A stretch of 64,000 nt of DNA from assembly GCA_900074745.1 (NCBI GenBank), contig LT598463.1, positions 966,996-1,030,995 of the forward strand, in the 5' to 3' direction. The stretch comes from Lachancea mirantina. Lineage: Eukaryota; Ascomycota; Saccharomycetes; Saccharomycetales; Saccharomycetaceae. The translations under genes and the position numbers were made by a program. The notes below the pieces were generated by a model, which was not told the origin of the DNA, made no database searches, and saw nothing but the letters and a program-made list of their open reading frames with translations. Shown here piece by piece: positions 29,190-39,041 of the stretch. Within the stretch, counting starts at the first letter, position 1. The number at the start of each line of letters is the position of its first letter.

Positions 29190-29955
29190 ATGTGGTTTCA
29201 CTGCACTTGCTTTTAACGTCCTCTCACAAATCGTGTTTGTTCAAGATGGCCAGAGTCGAGAGGTTCACAATTTTCCAATTATTCTAATATAGCTAATTTA
29301 ACCACCACTAACTCAGATAAAGTGAAGAAGAGTGCAGAAGAGACAGCGCTAAAAGCTATTTCCTAGACGATGGTCTTTCGGTTTGAGCGCCATTGAATTT
29401 ATATAGAAGTCTATATCGAGTTTCGTCTGATGTGGTGAAGTTCGAGTGCCGTCACGAGGTTCTTAGTGCTTACACAAGCCATAGTGAATGCTAATACGAA
29501 TGAAAGAATAATTGCGTTGATTCCATCATTTCAACTAGAGCTATAAACTTGAGCTAAACGTTCAGAATTGGCCTGTTATATTTGTGTGTGGAGCAAGAAT
29601 CAAAAAGGTGGTGTGAGTGAAAAAAGCCAATGCTTGGACTCCAGAACATATGGTGAGAGATATGAAAACAAGTTTAAACCAGTTGCGCCTTCTTGGGGCC
29701 ATCAGAAAGGCCTCACGGAGCTAGAACAGGAAAATTTTGTTCTCTTAATAACTACGATTTTTCGTGATGTGACATGCCAATGACGAGATATGAAAAACGT
29801 AAAAAAGAGATTAAAATCACATCAAGTGGATCGCCTAATCCAACTAGAATTACGTGGAGATGATGATTCGATAATGGGATCATCGGCATGGACTATAGGT
29901 TTGAACATCGAACCGAAAAGCGCATGACGTATTTAATGATTTGAATTAACAAGCT
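29190..29955. other. ADE8-SIZ1 divergent intergenic region
   Basis: This 766-bp gap separates divergent ADE8 and SIZ1. An open frame of 71 codons at 29568-29783 has no recognisable similarity and I do not call it. No repeat or RNA gene is visible. Confidence 0.45.
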
Positions 29956-32559
29956 ATGAGCTGCACCGTAGTGATGAATAAACCCATCATCTCGACAACT
30001 TATGATCTTATTGAAAACAGCATTTATAGAGTCTTTGGTGACTCAAACAAAGCTATGGCGGTGTCATCGGGTGGGTTGCACCAGGAAATTGAGTCCTGTA
30101 TTGAAGAAATGGAGCGACTCAAAGTCGCAGAGCTTAAATCCGTTTCCCGGTCTATAGGACTATCGTTGAGCGGAAGAAAAGCAGATCTTCAGGATCGATT
30201 ACGAGCGTATTTGAAAAACTCGTGTCGTGTTGGGTTTATAGATCCGTGGAGGCCCAAATCAGTGCTTATTTTGATCGGAAAGGCGCGACAAGGCGATGCT
30301 CTGCCCAATTACGAAGCGATCTGGCAGAGTCTCAAATCGGGTGCTTTCAGGCATCCCGTTGCCACGGGACATCAACCAGTGGGAACTTTGGGTGCCCCAG
30401 ACTCCCCGGTTATCCTAAATAATATACCTACGGGCCCGAAAAAGAATATGTTGGCGCTCAAATTCCAAGAATCGCCGTTTTACAGATTGAAACGAATGGT
30501 AAATCAGTCTCCGAAACTAGCGCCTAGAAATACTGGTCGTGGTGTTTGTACGCTCAAATTTTCGCTTAACCAACATGAGGCGGAAATTCTGCGAAGGGGC
30601 TCGCAATTTCGATTATATCTTTTCTGTGGACTTTTGGGCAATTTGGATGCCCGTGCTGAAGTTCCCATACAGTTCCCGCATCCCAACGAGATAAGGTTCA
30701 ACGAGGTTCAAGTCAAAGATAACGTTCGCGGTTTGAAAAACAAGGTCGGAACTGCAAAGCCCGCAGATTTGACGCCGTATTTGGTTCATGCTGGATCTGA
30801 GAATACTCTGCAATTAATTTACGCGTTTACGAAAGAAGACTACATGATATATTGTTACCTTGTGGAAGTAATTCCTGTTGAGGAAATTTTGAAAACGGTG
30901 CTGGATCACCCAAAGATTGTCAAGCTTGCTACACTTCAATATTTGAAAAAATCAATTGGAGAAGACGAGGATCAGGATTTGGTCGCAACATCTACGGTTA
31001 TGACGTTGCAATGCCCCATCTCATATTGTCGAATGAAATATCCTTGCAAATCCCTACAATGTCAGCATTTGCAGTGTTTTGATGCGATGTCTTTTATCCT
31101 TTCTCAACAGCAAATACCGACATGGCAGTGTCCAGTCTGTCAAAAAGTTCTTAAGATTGAAGATCTTGCCATTTGTGAATTTGTGGACGAAGTCATCAAG
31201 CAGTGTGACGAGGAAGTCGAGCAGATAGAAATTTCCAGTGATGGCTCATGGGTGCCAATAGTGGAACAGGAAAATCCTCCACCTACTCAGACCTCATTTA
31301 AACCTAAAGTCAAACAAGAACAGTCCGATCATTTTGAAGAAAATAAACTAGAGGACGAAACCGAGGACGAGTCTGCGTACAAAAGCCGAAGAAGTAAATC
31401 TCAGCAAGCCGAGCCAGTTCTCATTTCTCTGGATAGTGATGAAGAAGCTCAACCGAAAGACGTAGAAGTGGGAGACGGTAGTGAACCGGCTGAGGTGGCC
31501 ACACCATCTGCGTCAAATACCGGTGTCAGTACGGTAGAACTCAATGGGAGGAGTGACACGCTTGCTAATATATATGGGACTTACATGGACAACGATGCGC
31601 GAAGGACGCTAGATCCAAACCGTTCAAATGCAACGCCTTCAAGTGAGCAGCGATTACAGACAGCTCACTCTCCAAATGAAGACCCGGCACTTGGAAGTGC
31701 AGCATTCACTAGTCGCCATCATCAGGTGCCTAATGTACTTGGGAAAACGCCATTGAACCAAGCAACGCCCGAGTTTAATCAAATCGGAAATCAAAATTCA
31801 CCAAGTCCTCACAGTGGGCAAACTGTCATCCCCATGGAAGGTCACGAAATGTCTTTTCCACTATTACGTCAATCAAGCACCGGTCAGAGTGGAGCCGCGA
31901 ACGAGCATACAACTGATACGATGGCCGGTATGCGATCCAACAACAACATAACGGCAAATACTGCGCATGCAAACGGTTTGCAACGCGATGTATCGCGGGG
32001 TGGAAGTTCTAATTGGTTGGCATTAGGTCACGATTCTAACTTGCTTAGTACCGCTGACAACGAACATTTACCTGCCGATCCACAATCTAACGCTCCATCG
32101 GCTTCAAATTCATTGAATGACGAATCAAACATCGCTGCAGGGCAGTCTTCGATCGAACCTCGGTATAACAGCTTGGGCCCTGAATCTGTGAGCTCTGAAA
32201 ATACTTTGAGCTCGTCATCTCATACTACTGCTCATCAGCCCATATCTACTTTCATGCCGCCTCCTATGCCCCCTGTACCTCATGGAATAAATCGCCAGTT
32301 GGGGATGCAATCGCCGGTCAATGGCGGAAATGGTACAGGTAGACCCAAGAAACCGATAGTTTCTCCGTTCATTCCAAAGCGACCTTACATGAGTATGCTT
32401 CCCCAAAAAAGGCATATTAGCGGAGGGAACTCAGATAAAGCGCCTACACAGCCGAGCTCTGATGTCAATCGAGCACCGGCAGCATCAGCTATAGCTCCCT
32501 TGCTTGGTGGCCTTTCAGAGGGAGATTTAGACTACATTGACCTCACATCTGATGAGTAG
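29956..32559 (+). CDS. SIZ1: SUMO E3 ligase of the Siz/PIAS family
   Basis: This nuclear ligase attaches SUMO to PCNA, septins and other targets. The 867-aa protein has a SAP DNA-binding domain (about residues 52-86, LKVAELKSVSRSIGLSLSGR), a PINIT domain (about 168-325, with NPLGS-like and PADLTPYL blocks), and an SP-RING (about 352-398, CPISYCRMKYPCKSLQCQHL then TWQCPVCQ). A SUMO-interaction motif VLISLDSDEE lies near 487 and a second one, YIDLTSDE, forms the extreme C-terminus. The long Ser/Asn-rich tail is typical. S. cerevisiae has two copies, SIZ1 (YDR409W) and NFI1 (YOR156C); this single gene has neighbours of both and is the pre-duplication ortholog. Confidence 0.93.
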   Translation: MSCTVVMNKPIISTTYDLIENSIYRVFGDSNKAMAVSSGGLHQEIESCIEEMERLKVAELKSVSRSIGLSLSGRKADLQDRLRAYLKNSCRVGFIDPWRPKSVLILIGKARQGDALPNYEAIWQSLKSGAFRHPVATGHQPVGTLGAPDSPVILNNIPTGPKKNMLALKFQESPFYRLKRMVNQSPKLAPRNTGRGVCTLKFSLNQHEAEILRRGSQFRLYLFCGLLGNLDARAEVPIQFPHPNEIRFNEVQVKDNVRGLKNKVGTAKPADLTPYLVHAGSENTLQLIYAFTKEDYMIYCYLVEVIPVEEILKTVLDHPKIVKLATLQYLKKSIGEDEDQDLVATSTVMTLQCPISYCRMKYPCKSLQCQHLQCFDAMSFILSQQQIPTWQCPVCQKVLKIEDLAICEFVDEVIKQCDEEVEQIEISSDGSWVPIVEQENPPPTQTSFKPKVKQEQSDHFEENKLEDETEDESAYKSRRSKSQQAEPVLISLDSDEEAQPKDVEVGDGSEPAEVATPSASNTGVSTVELNGRSDTLANIYGTYMDNDARRTLDPNRSNATPSSEQRLQTAHSPNEDPALGSAAFTSRHHQVPNVLGKTPLNQATPEFNQIGNQNSPSPHSGQTVIPMEGHEMSFPLLRQSSTGQSGAANEHTTDTMAGMRSNNNITANTAHANGLQRDVSRGGSSNWLALGHDSNLLSTADNEHLPADPQSNAPSASNSLNDESNIAAGQSSIEPRYNSLGPESVSSENTLSSSSHTTAHQPISTFMPPPMPPVPHGINRQLGMQSPVNGGNGTGRPKKPIVSPFIPKRPYMSMLPQKRHISGGNSDKAPTQPSSDVNRAPAASAIAPLLGGLSEGDLDYIDLTSDE

Positions 32560-32625
32560 CCGTATAAATTAGGTTTGTAACACAAATTTTGCATTTCAAG
32601 TATTAATTGTTTGTATTAGTAGAAA

Positions 32626-33363
32626 TCATTTTATAAATGGTATTCCAACAGGGACTCTGGCCCGGTAATGAAGGTATTGTTGTCCAAAAAACTGAACCAA
32701 ATACTTTTCCTCGAATTCGATCCGTTCATTAAAGAATTTCCATAAAACCACTGTGAAGAGTACAAATGAGCAGGGATTTAAAAGGCACATTTGAGTGCCC
32801 AAAGCCCACCAAAAAAATCCAAAATAGCTTGGGTGTCTCAATGAAGAATAGACTCCTTCCGTAACCAGCACATGGTCTGCATTTTGTTCTGTTTTGACAT
32901 GGTGCGAAAAAGATTTACCAGCGGTTACCATAGCCAGAGTTCTCGCCAATTGACCGATGATCATTAAAATGAGGCCAATGGTGAAGACAAATCTGTGAAA
33001 GAGGGAATATGAAGTACACTTCCAGGTTGGGGAAAGGATTCGTCCAATACCCACCTCACACATGGCAAAGACATGTGAGAGTATGTATCCTTTACCATTC
33101 CGTAATAGAAAAGATCTAGATGTCACTTTACCTGGATTAAAGCGCGCCGTAGTATAGAACTCGAGAAAATGGAATAGTGACAAGGAAGCCATGTAGATGC
33201 TGAGATTGTAAAACTCAATGAGAGGCAACAATGTCAAAGCAGTGGCAAACGTGGCGCCTAGAGCAAACGCGTTCAAAGATATTTCGTCAAGCGGGTTTTT
33301 CTCGATATAGGGATAGACTTTCCCGTCAAGCACCAAACCCTGATCTTCGTTCCACTCACTCAT
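32626..33363 (-). CDS. STE14: Isoprenylcysteine carboxyl methyltransferase (Ste14)
   Basis: Ste14 methylates the C-terminal prenylcysteine of a-factor, Ras and other CaaX proteins in the ER membrane. The 245-aa protein has about six hydrophobic segments and the conserved C-terminal catalytic region: GKSFSHHVKTEQNADHVLV, then GVYSSLRHPSYFGFFWWALG, and the ending RIEFEEKYLVQFFGQQY. Length is close to S. cerevisiae Ste14 (239 aa). It converges with SIZ1, matching YDR409W-YDR410C. Only 66 bp separate the two coding ends. Confidence 0.97.
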   Translation of the reverse strand: MSEWNEDQGLVLDGKVYPYIEKNPLDEISLNAFALGATFATALTLLPLIEFYNLSIYMASLSLFHFLEFYTTARFNPGKVTSRSFLLRNGKGYILSHVFAMCEVGIGRILSPTWKCTSYSLFHRFVFTIGLILMIIGQLARTLAMVTAGKSFSHHVKTEQNADHVLVTEGVYSSLRHPSYFGFFWWALGTQMCLLNPCSFVLFTVVLWKFFNERIEFEEKYLVQFFGQQYLHYRARVPVGIPFIK

Positions 33364-33649
33364 TTCAGATAAGACTTTAAAAATGATAGGCCCGTCACCA
33401 AACAGCAGTATTAAGTATCTATTGCAGTGCTAGCAAAAAGAGAGCATCCGAGGGTCAATACCGTGTTTGTTGCACCTCTTGTTCGGAGTTTGGAGTGGAG
33501 ATGAGGTTCACGGTTGGCTGAAATTTTATAAGGCTTCATTATCACAGGGTCCTCACGTTTAACGACATTTAGAACTATCGTGGAGTCAAGACTTTGACCA
33601 TCTGAAGCTCTTGAGCGCAATTTTGGCGTGATACCATGCGGTTGTAAAA

Positions 33650-34426
33650 CTACATTGTGCATCTGGTTTCGTTATGCAATGTAAAGCAGCGCAAGCTGCA
33701 AATTTTGTTACCACACCGCACGCAACTCGATATGCTATTGTATCCTCCGCAGATTGAGCACACCGTGATCACGGGAAGCACTTTGTAATATTTTTTGTTG
33801 TAGACGTTGTGGCAAATGATGCTCTTGTTCACTTGATCTAGCGTGTCCAAAAAACTCATCAACGGCCTCCGCGACGACAGTGTCTTTTTCAGCGCAACAA
33901 CCCGGTTGGTGTTCTTACGCTTGGGAACCGGTGGTTTAACCGACCGATACAGCATATCTAGATTTTTAGGGATATCAAATTTGTTTTTGCTTGGACGATT
34001 AATACTGGAGGAGAGTCCTTGTGACGTTGACCCGCCTCCGGCCGAATCTATTCGGTCTCTCGTGAGCCCAGTTAAACTGCTCATCAAATGCGGTACATCT
34101 GATGTATCGTGTGGGTTTTCAGTGTCGATTTCCAAGAGACGCCTCCTGGACTTCAACACTTCCTGCTGATTATGACGTTCGGCAGCAGTTTTTTTGCCAG
34201 AATCGCTTTTCGAACCGTTAGCCTGTTTAGTCGCGCTATCTTGTTGCGAATACAATCTGACCTCCAAATCTGCTAGTGAATAGTTTATTCGCTTGTTGTT
34301 TCTGAATCCAGCAGATGATGTGGTTTTAGAGATCCTATTCCTTGATGCCGGATTCGCAGCATTTACGCTTGTAAAGTAAACATTTGGGTTGTAAGTCTTC
34401 CAGTTTATTTCCTCCACAAGTTTCAT
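33650..34426 (-). CDS. VPS71: SWR1 complex subunit Swc6/Vps71, HIT zinc finger
   Basis: Vps71 (Swc6) is part of the SWR1 complex that loads the histone variant H2A.Z. The 258-aa protein starts with MKLVEEINWKTYNPNVYFTS, close to yeast, and has KRINYSLADLEVRLYS, then KRKNTNRVVALKKTLSSRR, and finally a HIT-type zinc finger (CSICGGYNSISSC, CVRCGNKICS and the terminal HNETRC) in the last 36 residues. I use the ATG at 34426; the frame extends 11 codons further to a GTG. The ortholog is YML041C; in S. cerevisiae it converges on CAT2, here both lie on the same strand. Confidence 0.93.
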   Translation of the reverse strand: MKLVEEINWKTYNPNVYFTSVNAANPASRNRISKTTSSAGFRNNKRINYSLADLEVRLYSQQDSATKQANGSKSDSGKKTAAERHNQQEVLKSRRRLLEIDTENPHDTSDVPHLMSSLTGLTRDRIDSAGGGSTSQGLSSSINRPSKNKFDIPKNLDMLYRSVKPPVPKRKNTNRVVALKKTLSSRRPLMSFLDTLDQVNKSIICHNVYNKKYYKVLPVITVCSICGGYNSISSCVRCGNKICSLRCFTLHNETRCTM

Positions 34427-34603
34427 CAATGAAACACAACCAAATCGTCCGTTCACCACTATACAGATAGTCCAGAGAAGTAGAGTTATTCGGATGTGAA
34501 ATGCGCTGTTTCTTCAAAGCGTGGAAGTTGTCGAATATAAATGAAAAGTCATGATCATGGCTGTAGTATATATATGCGTATTAGCAACCCCTTGTCAATC
34601 TTC

Positions 34604-34677
34604 GGTTTCGTGGTCTAGTTGGTTATGGCATCTGCTTAACACGCAGAACGTCCCCAGTTCGATCCTGGGCGAAATCA
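34604..34677 (+). tRNA. tRNA-Val (AAC)
   Basis: A complete 74-nt cloverleaf is visible. The acceptor arms are GGTTTCG and CGAAATC with discriminator A at 34677. The A box is TGGTCTAGTTGG and the B box GTTCGATCC. The anticodon stem CTGCT encloses a loop with anticodon AAC at 34638-34640. There is no intron. The sequence is nearly identical to the S. cerevisiae valine tRNA. A run of seven T (34680-34686) follows as the RNA polymerase III terminator. Confidence 0.97.
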
Positions 34678-34679
34678 TC

Positions 34680-34686
34680 TTTTTTT
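34680..34686 (+). terminator. Pol III terminator of tRNA-Val
   Basis: Seven consecutive T begin three bases after the mature tRNA end, the normal RNA polymerase III stop signal. Confidence 0.9.
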
Positions 34687-34988
34687 ATTTTCTTTTGGCA
34701 AGATGGACTAAGGCCGTGTCTTTATCACCAGCCAGTCTACGTCTATAACGCCTGAAATTGACCTCTGTTCTTTGCTTTTTGCCCGCTGCCCATAGTGGCG
34801 AGGTTCAATCTTTCAGCAGAGATGTTTCGGTAAATGTAGCCACATCATCAGGGCTTGAAGAAGTATGTTTCGTTTCTGTAAATCATGAAACGATGCCATT
34901 ACATTGATTGAAATTTTAAAGTATAATTTATATACTATAAGGTTTGGCGACGACCCATAGAGCAGTGAGAAACTTTCAAATCTATGTT
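34687..34988. other. tRNA-Val to CAT2 gap
   Basis: About 300 bp between the tRNA terminator and the 3' end of CAT2. I see no gene and no LTR-like termini, although yeast tRNA flanks are common insertion sites. Confidence 0.4.
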
Positions 34989-36932
34989 TCATAATTTAGC
35001 TTTGCCCTTTTCAAGGATAAGCAAGGACGCAATTTCGTCAGCGGATTCGGTTAGGTAATAGTGTAATTTCTCTGCACTTAAATGGCTCAAGTGGGGTTTG
35101 TTAACTATGTTAATGTGCATCCAATCCTTGTTGAGCATGTACGCCAGCCCGAACCCATTGTCATTGACTTGGGACCACCCATACCCTTCGAAGTATTCAG
35201 AAGATAATTGGCTGGTGGATATCAACCACGTTTGGGAATAAGTGAACAAGGAATCACGAAATAACTGCGGTACCGGTTCGCCAGACTTGAGCATATTCTT
35301 AAGTCCGAAAAAGTGCCGATCTACACCAAGTCCGTTTGCGGCCATTTTCAGATACTCGGCATGTGCCTTCGCAGACGCGCGCAGAGAAGTGATTTTCTGT
35401 TCATTGGAAGCCACAGGATTTTGCCACTGGTGGACAAACTCTGCGGACTCCACGCTCACAGCTCTGCCCGTCTCCGTGCGGCCCCTGAAAAACTTACGCG
35501 TTGAGGCGGCCTCATAGGTGGGAAGTTGCCGCGATAGATATTTGAACACGGCCAGCTGCATCACTTGTTGGATAAAGGCGTCAGGGGAAAACCCCATTTC
35601 TTTCATGAAACTCTTCCCGTACCTGTTGTAGTGCCAAACTTTCAAGGCATGGTCCTTGACGTTTTTGTGGAATTTGACCTTACTGTCGGCAATTGCTTCA
35701 GAGAGCGCAGGCGTTACGACAAACGGTAGATGCTGGGGACGAATAGTCGCGTTGGATTGCTGGCCTTCAATTTCGGCGAGGAACTGCTGGGGGTTCATTT
35801 TGGTTAGCATCTTGCACAAATAATCATTCAAAAATAAAGTAGGCGTGCCGTCCATTTTGGAATGTTCGGCCAAAAACCCCGATGAACCATTCCCAGCAAC
35901 GAAAAATTGCAAAGGCTTGTCAAAAAACCTGTTGATCCCATCGCCATGCCATGCATATCGAGATTTCTCTTCGTATGACACTGGCTTGGTTTCCGGATCG
36001 AGACAAATCACAAACGCAGATTTATGAACCTTTTCAAGGGATGCGCGACTAGTATCATTCAGCACCATGTGAGAATACCACTTGTACCATTCGCTTCTTG
36101 GCAGCGAGGTTAAAACGCCCACGCCACCAAAGGCCTGCTCCTGTATTGAGCCGGACAGCTGGTGAGTGATCATGTAAAATTGATGCCAGATTTCAGCAGA
36201 CTCAAGGGGTTTACCATTGTCATCATGAGTGTATAGAACGTAAAAGTTACCTCTCAGTGCCACCACGATGTAGTTATTTTCGTAAATGGAGTAAAAAACA
36301 TTGCTGTCACGCGTATCTCCGGGAACTCTGGAATTGTTGAACATCATTTGGAAGCTGTTCATGCAAAAAGAAGATCCCCTAATGTTTTCCGGTGGGATCG
36401 CCTCATTTTTGAGCGATTCCAAAAAATCCGTAACGACTTTAACAATCGCTGTGGCTTTGAGCAGAAAGTCTGATTCGATGTTTCTGTGTGTAATCGGCAG
36501 CGGTTTGTGCGCATAAAAGTATGAAACATAGGGCACCACCGGGTCATCATACTCCAAATACGCCTGGTTGTCCCAGAAATGAGCCAGCCAATTACGTTTG
36601 TCCTGAGAAAAACTGACAAGCCTCTCTTGCAGCTCAGGACCTCTCGTTTGCGCAAATTCAGCACACAAAGCCTTCTGATGTTCGAGTTGTTCAGGATCAG
36701 AGCAATAAGGTTTGATAGACTTTATATATTTCTCCAGTGTTTTCTCGAGCGATGGAACGGGCAAAGAAGGAAGAAGTTTTTGTTCACTGTATGTCAGAGC
36801 TTTAAACCCAGGTCTAGCACTTTGGTAGTAATTATTCGGGTGTCGAGCCCAATAACCCTCGCCATTTTGAGTTTCGAAGGGGAATTTTTGGAGTGTCGAT
36901 ATCATGCGCCTAAAACCGTTCTTACCTCGCAT
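34989..36932 (-). CDS. CAT2: Carnitine O-acetyltransferase (Cat2)
   Basis: Cat2 exchanges acetyl groups between CoA and carnitine, allowing acetyl units to move between peroxisomes, cytosol and mitochondria. The 647-aa protein shows the carnitine acyltransferase family hallmarks: VVPYVSYFYAHKPLP near the N-terminus, the catalytic histidine H357 in LAEHSKMDGTP, and IQQVMQLAVFKYL with YEAASTRKFFRGRTETGR later. It ends in AKL, a type 1 peroxisomal targeting signal. Two in-frame ATGs (M1 and M10) flank a short basic stretch RGKNGFRR. In S. cerevisiae alternative starts give mitochondrial and peroxisomal forms; the same could apply here. Confidence 0.95.
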   Translation of the reverse strand: MRGKNGFRRMISTLQKFPFETQNGEGYWARHPNNYYQSARPGFKALTYSEQKLLPSLPVPSLEKTLEKYIKSIKPYCSDPEQLEHQKALCAEFAQTRGPELQERLVSFSQDKRNWLAHFWDNQAYLEYDDPVVPYVSYFYAHKPLPITHRNIESDFLLKATAIVKVVTDFLESLKNEAIPPENIRGSSFCMNSFQMMFNNSRVPGDTRDSNVFYSIYENNYIVVALRGNFYVLYTHDDNGKPLESAEIWHQFYMITHQLSGSIQEQAFGGVGVLTSLPRSEWYKWYSHMVLNDTSRASLEKVHKSAFVICLDPETKPVSYEEKSRYAWHGDGINRFFDKPLQFFVAGNGSSGFLAEHSKMDGTPTLFLNDYLCKMLTKMNPQQFLAEIEGQQSNATIRPQHLPFVVTPALSEAIADSKVKFHKNVKDHALKVWHYNRYGKSFMKEMGFSPDAFIQQVMQLAVFKYLSRQLPTYEAASTRKFFRGRTETGRAVSVESAEFVHQWQNPVASNEQKITSLRASAKAHAEYLKMAANGLGVDRHFFGLKNMLKSGEPVPQLFRDSLFTYSQTWLISTSQLSSEYFEGYGWSQVNDNGFGLAYMLNKDWMHINIVNKPHLSHLSAEKLHYYLTESADEIASLLILEKGKAKL

Positions 36933-37543
36933 ATGAAATTTAACCTGACTATAAAGGTTGTGGCAGAGGTGTGTTCACTCCCTGTTAGCATCCTAAGCCC
37001 TTTTATATCCGTCCTCGAAGCTTTTATTAGCGGTTCGATCACGCTAGGGTCATGACCCTAAAGGGCGATGAAACTCCAATTCCATTAATGCTGAGTGTCA
37101 GTTTCGTTTTATATGATATCTCCATTGGTAAGTACGATAGCCTGCAAACGAGTTAACATATTGAAAAACATGAGCCGTTTACTAGGTTTTTCCAAGTGTT
37201 CCAAAATACTGGAAGACTGATTGGCTACGGCATGACCTTTAGCTGAACTTTAGCTGAAATCTGGGCGGAAAATGAGCAATTTGGAGGCGAAAAGTCGTAA
37301 GTAAAATTTTGAAGGAGTGGCAAGTTCTCTTCGTACCGAGAATTCAACTTGCAGCAGTACTTGAAGGCTAGACGGTAGGCTCTCTTCATTTTTGGAATAT
37401 TGATAACATGGAAAAAAACCTAAAATAAAAAAACGGATGAGCTGAGATTTAAGGATTACGTCCAGGGAGGATGCTCTCAACACTCGTAGAAGGTCTCTCG
37501 CAGAGTAAAAGCATTGAATATAGTTAAAATGTGGCGTGTTTTT
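36933..37543. other. CAT2 upstream region
   Basis: This 611-bp region lies between the CAT2 start and the DFM1 3' end, so it holds the CAT2 promoter and the DFM1 terminator. I searched by eye for carbon-source and oleate elements and found no convincing match. A 77-codon minus-strand frame is not supported. Confidence 0.4.
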
Positions 37544-38494
37544 TTAGTCCCTGGTGCCTACTCGATGGCCCTTGCCCGGGAAGTATCCCGACGCAGAATT
37601 GCCACTTGCCCAAGTAGCAGACGAGCCTGTGTCATGCCGTTGTTCATTCTGTATTTCAGTCGTTTGATCATGGATTCCCACTGCTCGTTTTTTCATGCCA
37701 AGCCGTTGGCCTTTGCCCTGGTATGTCGAGGCGTTCCGGATGGGAACGTTCACTTTGTAACGGTCAGACCGAAGCCCGTTGCCGAAGAAAAGGTCGCAAG
37801 CGCCTGCAAACCACCAGGGAGCTCTGAATTGACCAAAATTCAGGTATCCGTATCCATTTGGCTGCCGCGTAAGATACCCGTACAGAGGGCCCAAAGTCCG
37901 CGTGTCCAGACACGAATACAGATAACCGGTGCTATAGCCGATAAGCGTGATAAAAAACTTGGAACGGCCCTGAATCGGGTCGTCAAATAGGAACGTGATG
38001 AAAAGTTGTATGAGTGGGAAATATTTGGCCCAAATCGGGAACAGACCGTAGAACATAACCTTGACGTTTCGATTGTCTATGCTCCACGTGTACGTCAAAA
38101 ACCCGTCGAACGCATTGGACAGATCGAAGGGATTGTTGATACGCAGTAAAACAACACTCATGACAATCGAAAGCACGCCAAACGTCAAATAGAAAATGTA
38201 ATCGTAGGTGTGGCTACGTCCGAAATGCATCAATTCCAGTTCCGACGAATGAGCATAAATGTTGTAAACTTCCAGCAAAGCAGGCATTGGCTGATCGGGC
38301 AACAACAGACAGCTCGTAAACATTCGCCACACTTGCAACTTCATAAACACATGGTACCACGAAAACTGAACCAAGTAAGCTGGAACGATCCCAATCTTGG
38401 TCACGACCAAAAGAGCAAAAATCCCAAATAATAACGCCCGCGTTACCGGCGGAATCTGCTGCAGCATCTGCATAGGACTATTGTTGTGAGACAT
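37544..38494 (-). CDS. DFM1: Derlin-family ERAD protein Dfm1
   Basis: Dfm1 is an ER membrane pseudo-rhomboid that recruits Cdc48 and retrotranslocates misfolded membrane proteins. The 316-aa protein has a cytosolic N-terminus, the derlin WR motif in LQVWRMFTSCLLLPDQPMP, about six membrane segments, and a GxxxG-type GYSTGYLYSCLDTRTLGP. The cytosolic tail has two Cdc48-binding SHP boxes, YQGKGQRLG at 258-266 and FPGKGHRVG at 305-313, a pair that distinguishes Dfm1 from Der1. I start at the ATG at 38494, where MSHNNSPM begins. The neighbouring RRP17 is divergent, as in YDR411C-YDR412W. Confidence 0.94.
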   Translation of the reverse strand: MSHNNSPMQMLQQIPPVTRALLFGIFALLVVTKIGIVPAYLVQFSWYHVFMKLQVWRMFTSCLLLPDQPMPALLEVYNIYAHSSELELMHFGRSHTYDYIFYLTFGVLSIVMSVVLLRINNPFDLSNAFDGFLTYTWSIDNRNVKVMFYGLFPIWAKYFPLIQLFITFLFDDPIQGRSKFFITLIGYSTGYLYSCLDTRTLGPLYGYLTRQPNGYGYLNFGQFRAPWWFAGACDLFFGNGLRSDRYKVNVPIRNASTYQGKGQRLGMKKRAVGIHDQTTEIQNEQRHDTGSSATWASGNSASGYFPGKGHRVGTRD

Positions 38495-39041
38495 GGTTCC
38501 TTGAAGTGGGCAATTGGATAGCACGACGTGTCCAATTTACTAGAAACCTGCGATGTGTTATCTCTCTTTTTGAACTCGAGAGACGGATCATAAGGTACGT
38601 CTTTGTCCAATTAAGAAAGATGACCATGATCAACTCTCTCCTTGCAGGTCAAAATATAACAGAAATCGATTGTTCTTGAAGAGAGAAATCTCCTATATAT
38701 GCATTAGCCTATGTTGATCCTTAGAACAATAAATGGGTGATTCTTGCTACTTTTTTCTCTGCAGAATTTTGTTGTTCATATGGTAGCGTATAATAAGCGT
38801 TTTGTCCAGGTTAAAATATGGGAAACAATTATTTAACGTAGCCGCTTAAAAAATAACCAGTGTGAAGCTCAAATCACCCTCCAGATCATTATTATATTCG
38901 GATTTGAAATGATGACAGTTCAAGTTTCATCAACAATTGGTTATCACTATGAGCCGGTAAAAAAATTTTAAGAAGCTGCTAGCTCATCTCATGAATACAA
39001 CTGTTAGAAAAGCGGTAACCACAGCGCGATAAAGAGCCCTG
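38495..39041. promoter_or_regulatory. Divergent DFM1-RRP17 promoter
   Basis: This 547-bp gap holds both promoters. Near 38959-38969 an A-run meets TTTT, giving the AAAAATTTT core of the ribosomal RNA processing element, about 75 bp before the RRP17 ATG. A nearby GCTCATCTC at 38981-38989 resembles an inverted PAC element but has a mismatch. The pair would fit ribosome-biogenesis control of RRP17. Elsewhere I see nothing specific. Confidence 0.4.

Noticed and set aside
33411-33662. 83-codon ATG-initiated minus-strand frame between VPS71 and STE14
   Set aside because: It overlaps the end of VPS71 on the same strand, which yeast genes rarely do, and matches no family I know. It occupies the STE14 promoter.
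34487-34988. Possible solo LTR near tRNA-Val, and likewise around tRNA-Ser at 51.5 kb
   Set aside because: I looked for TG...CA ends and target-site duplications near both tRNA genes and saw none.
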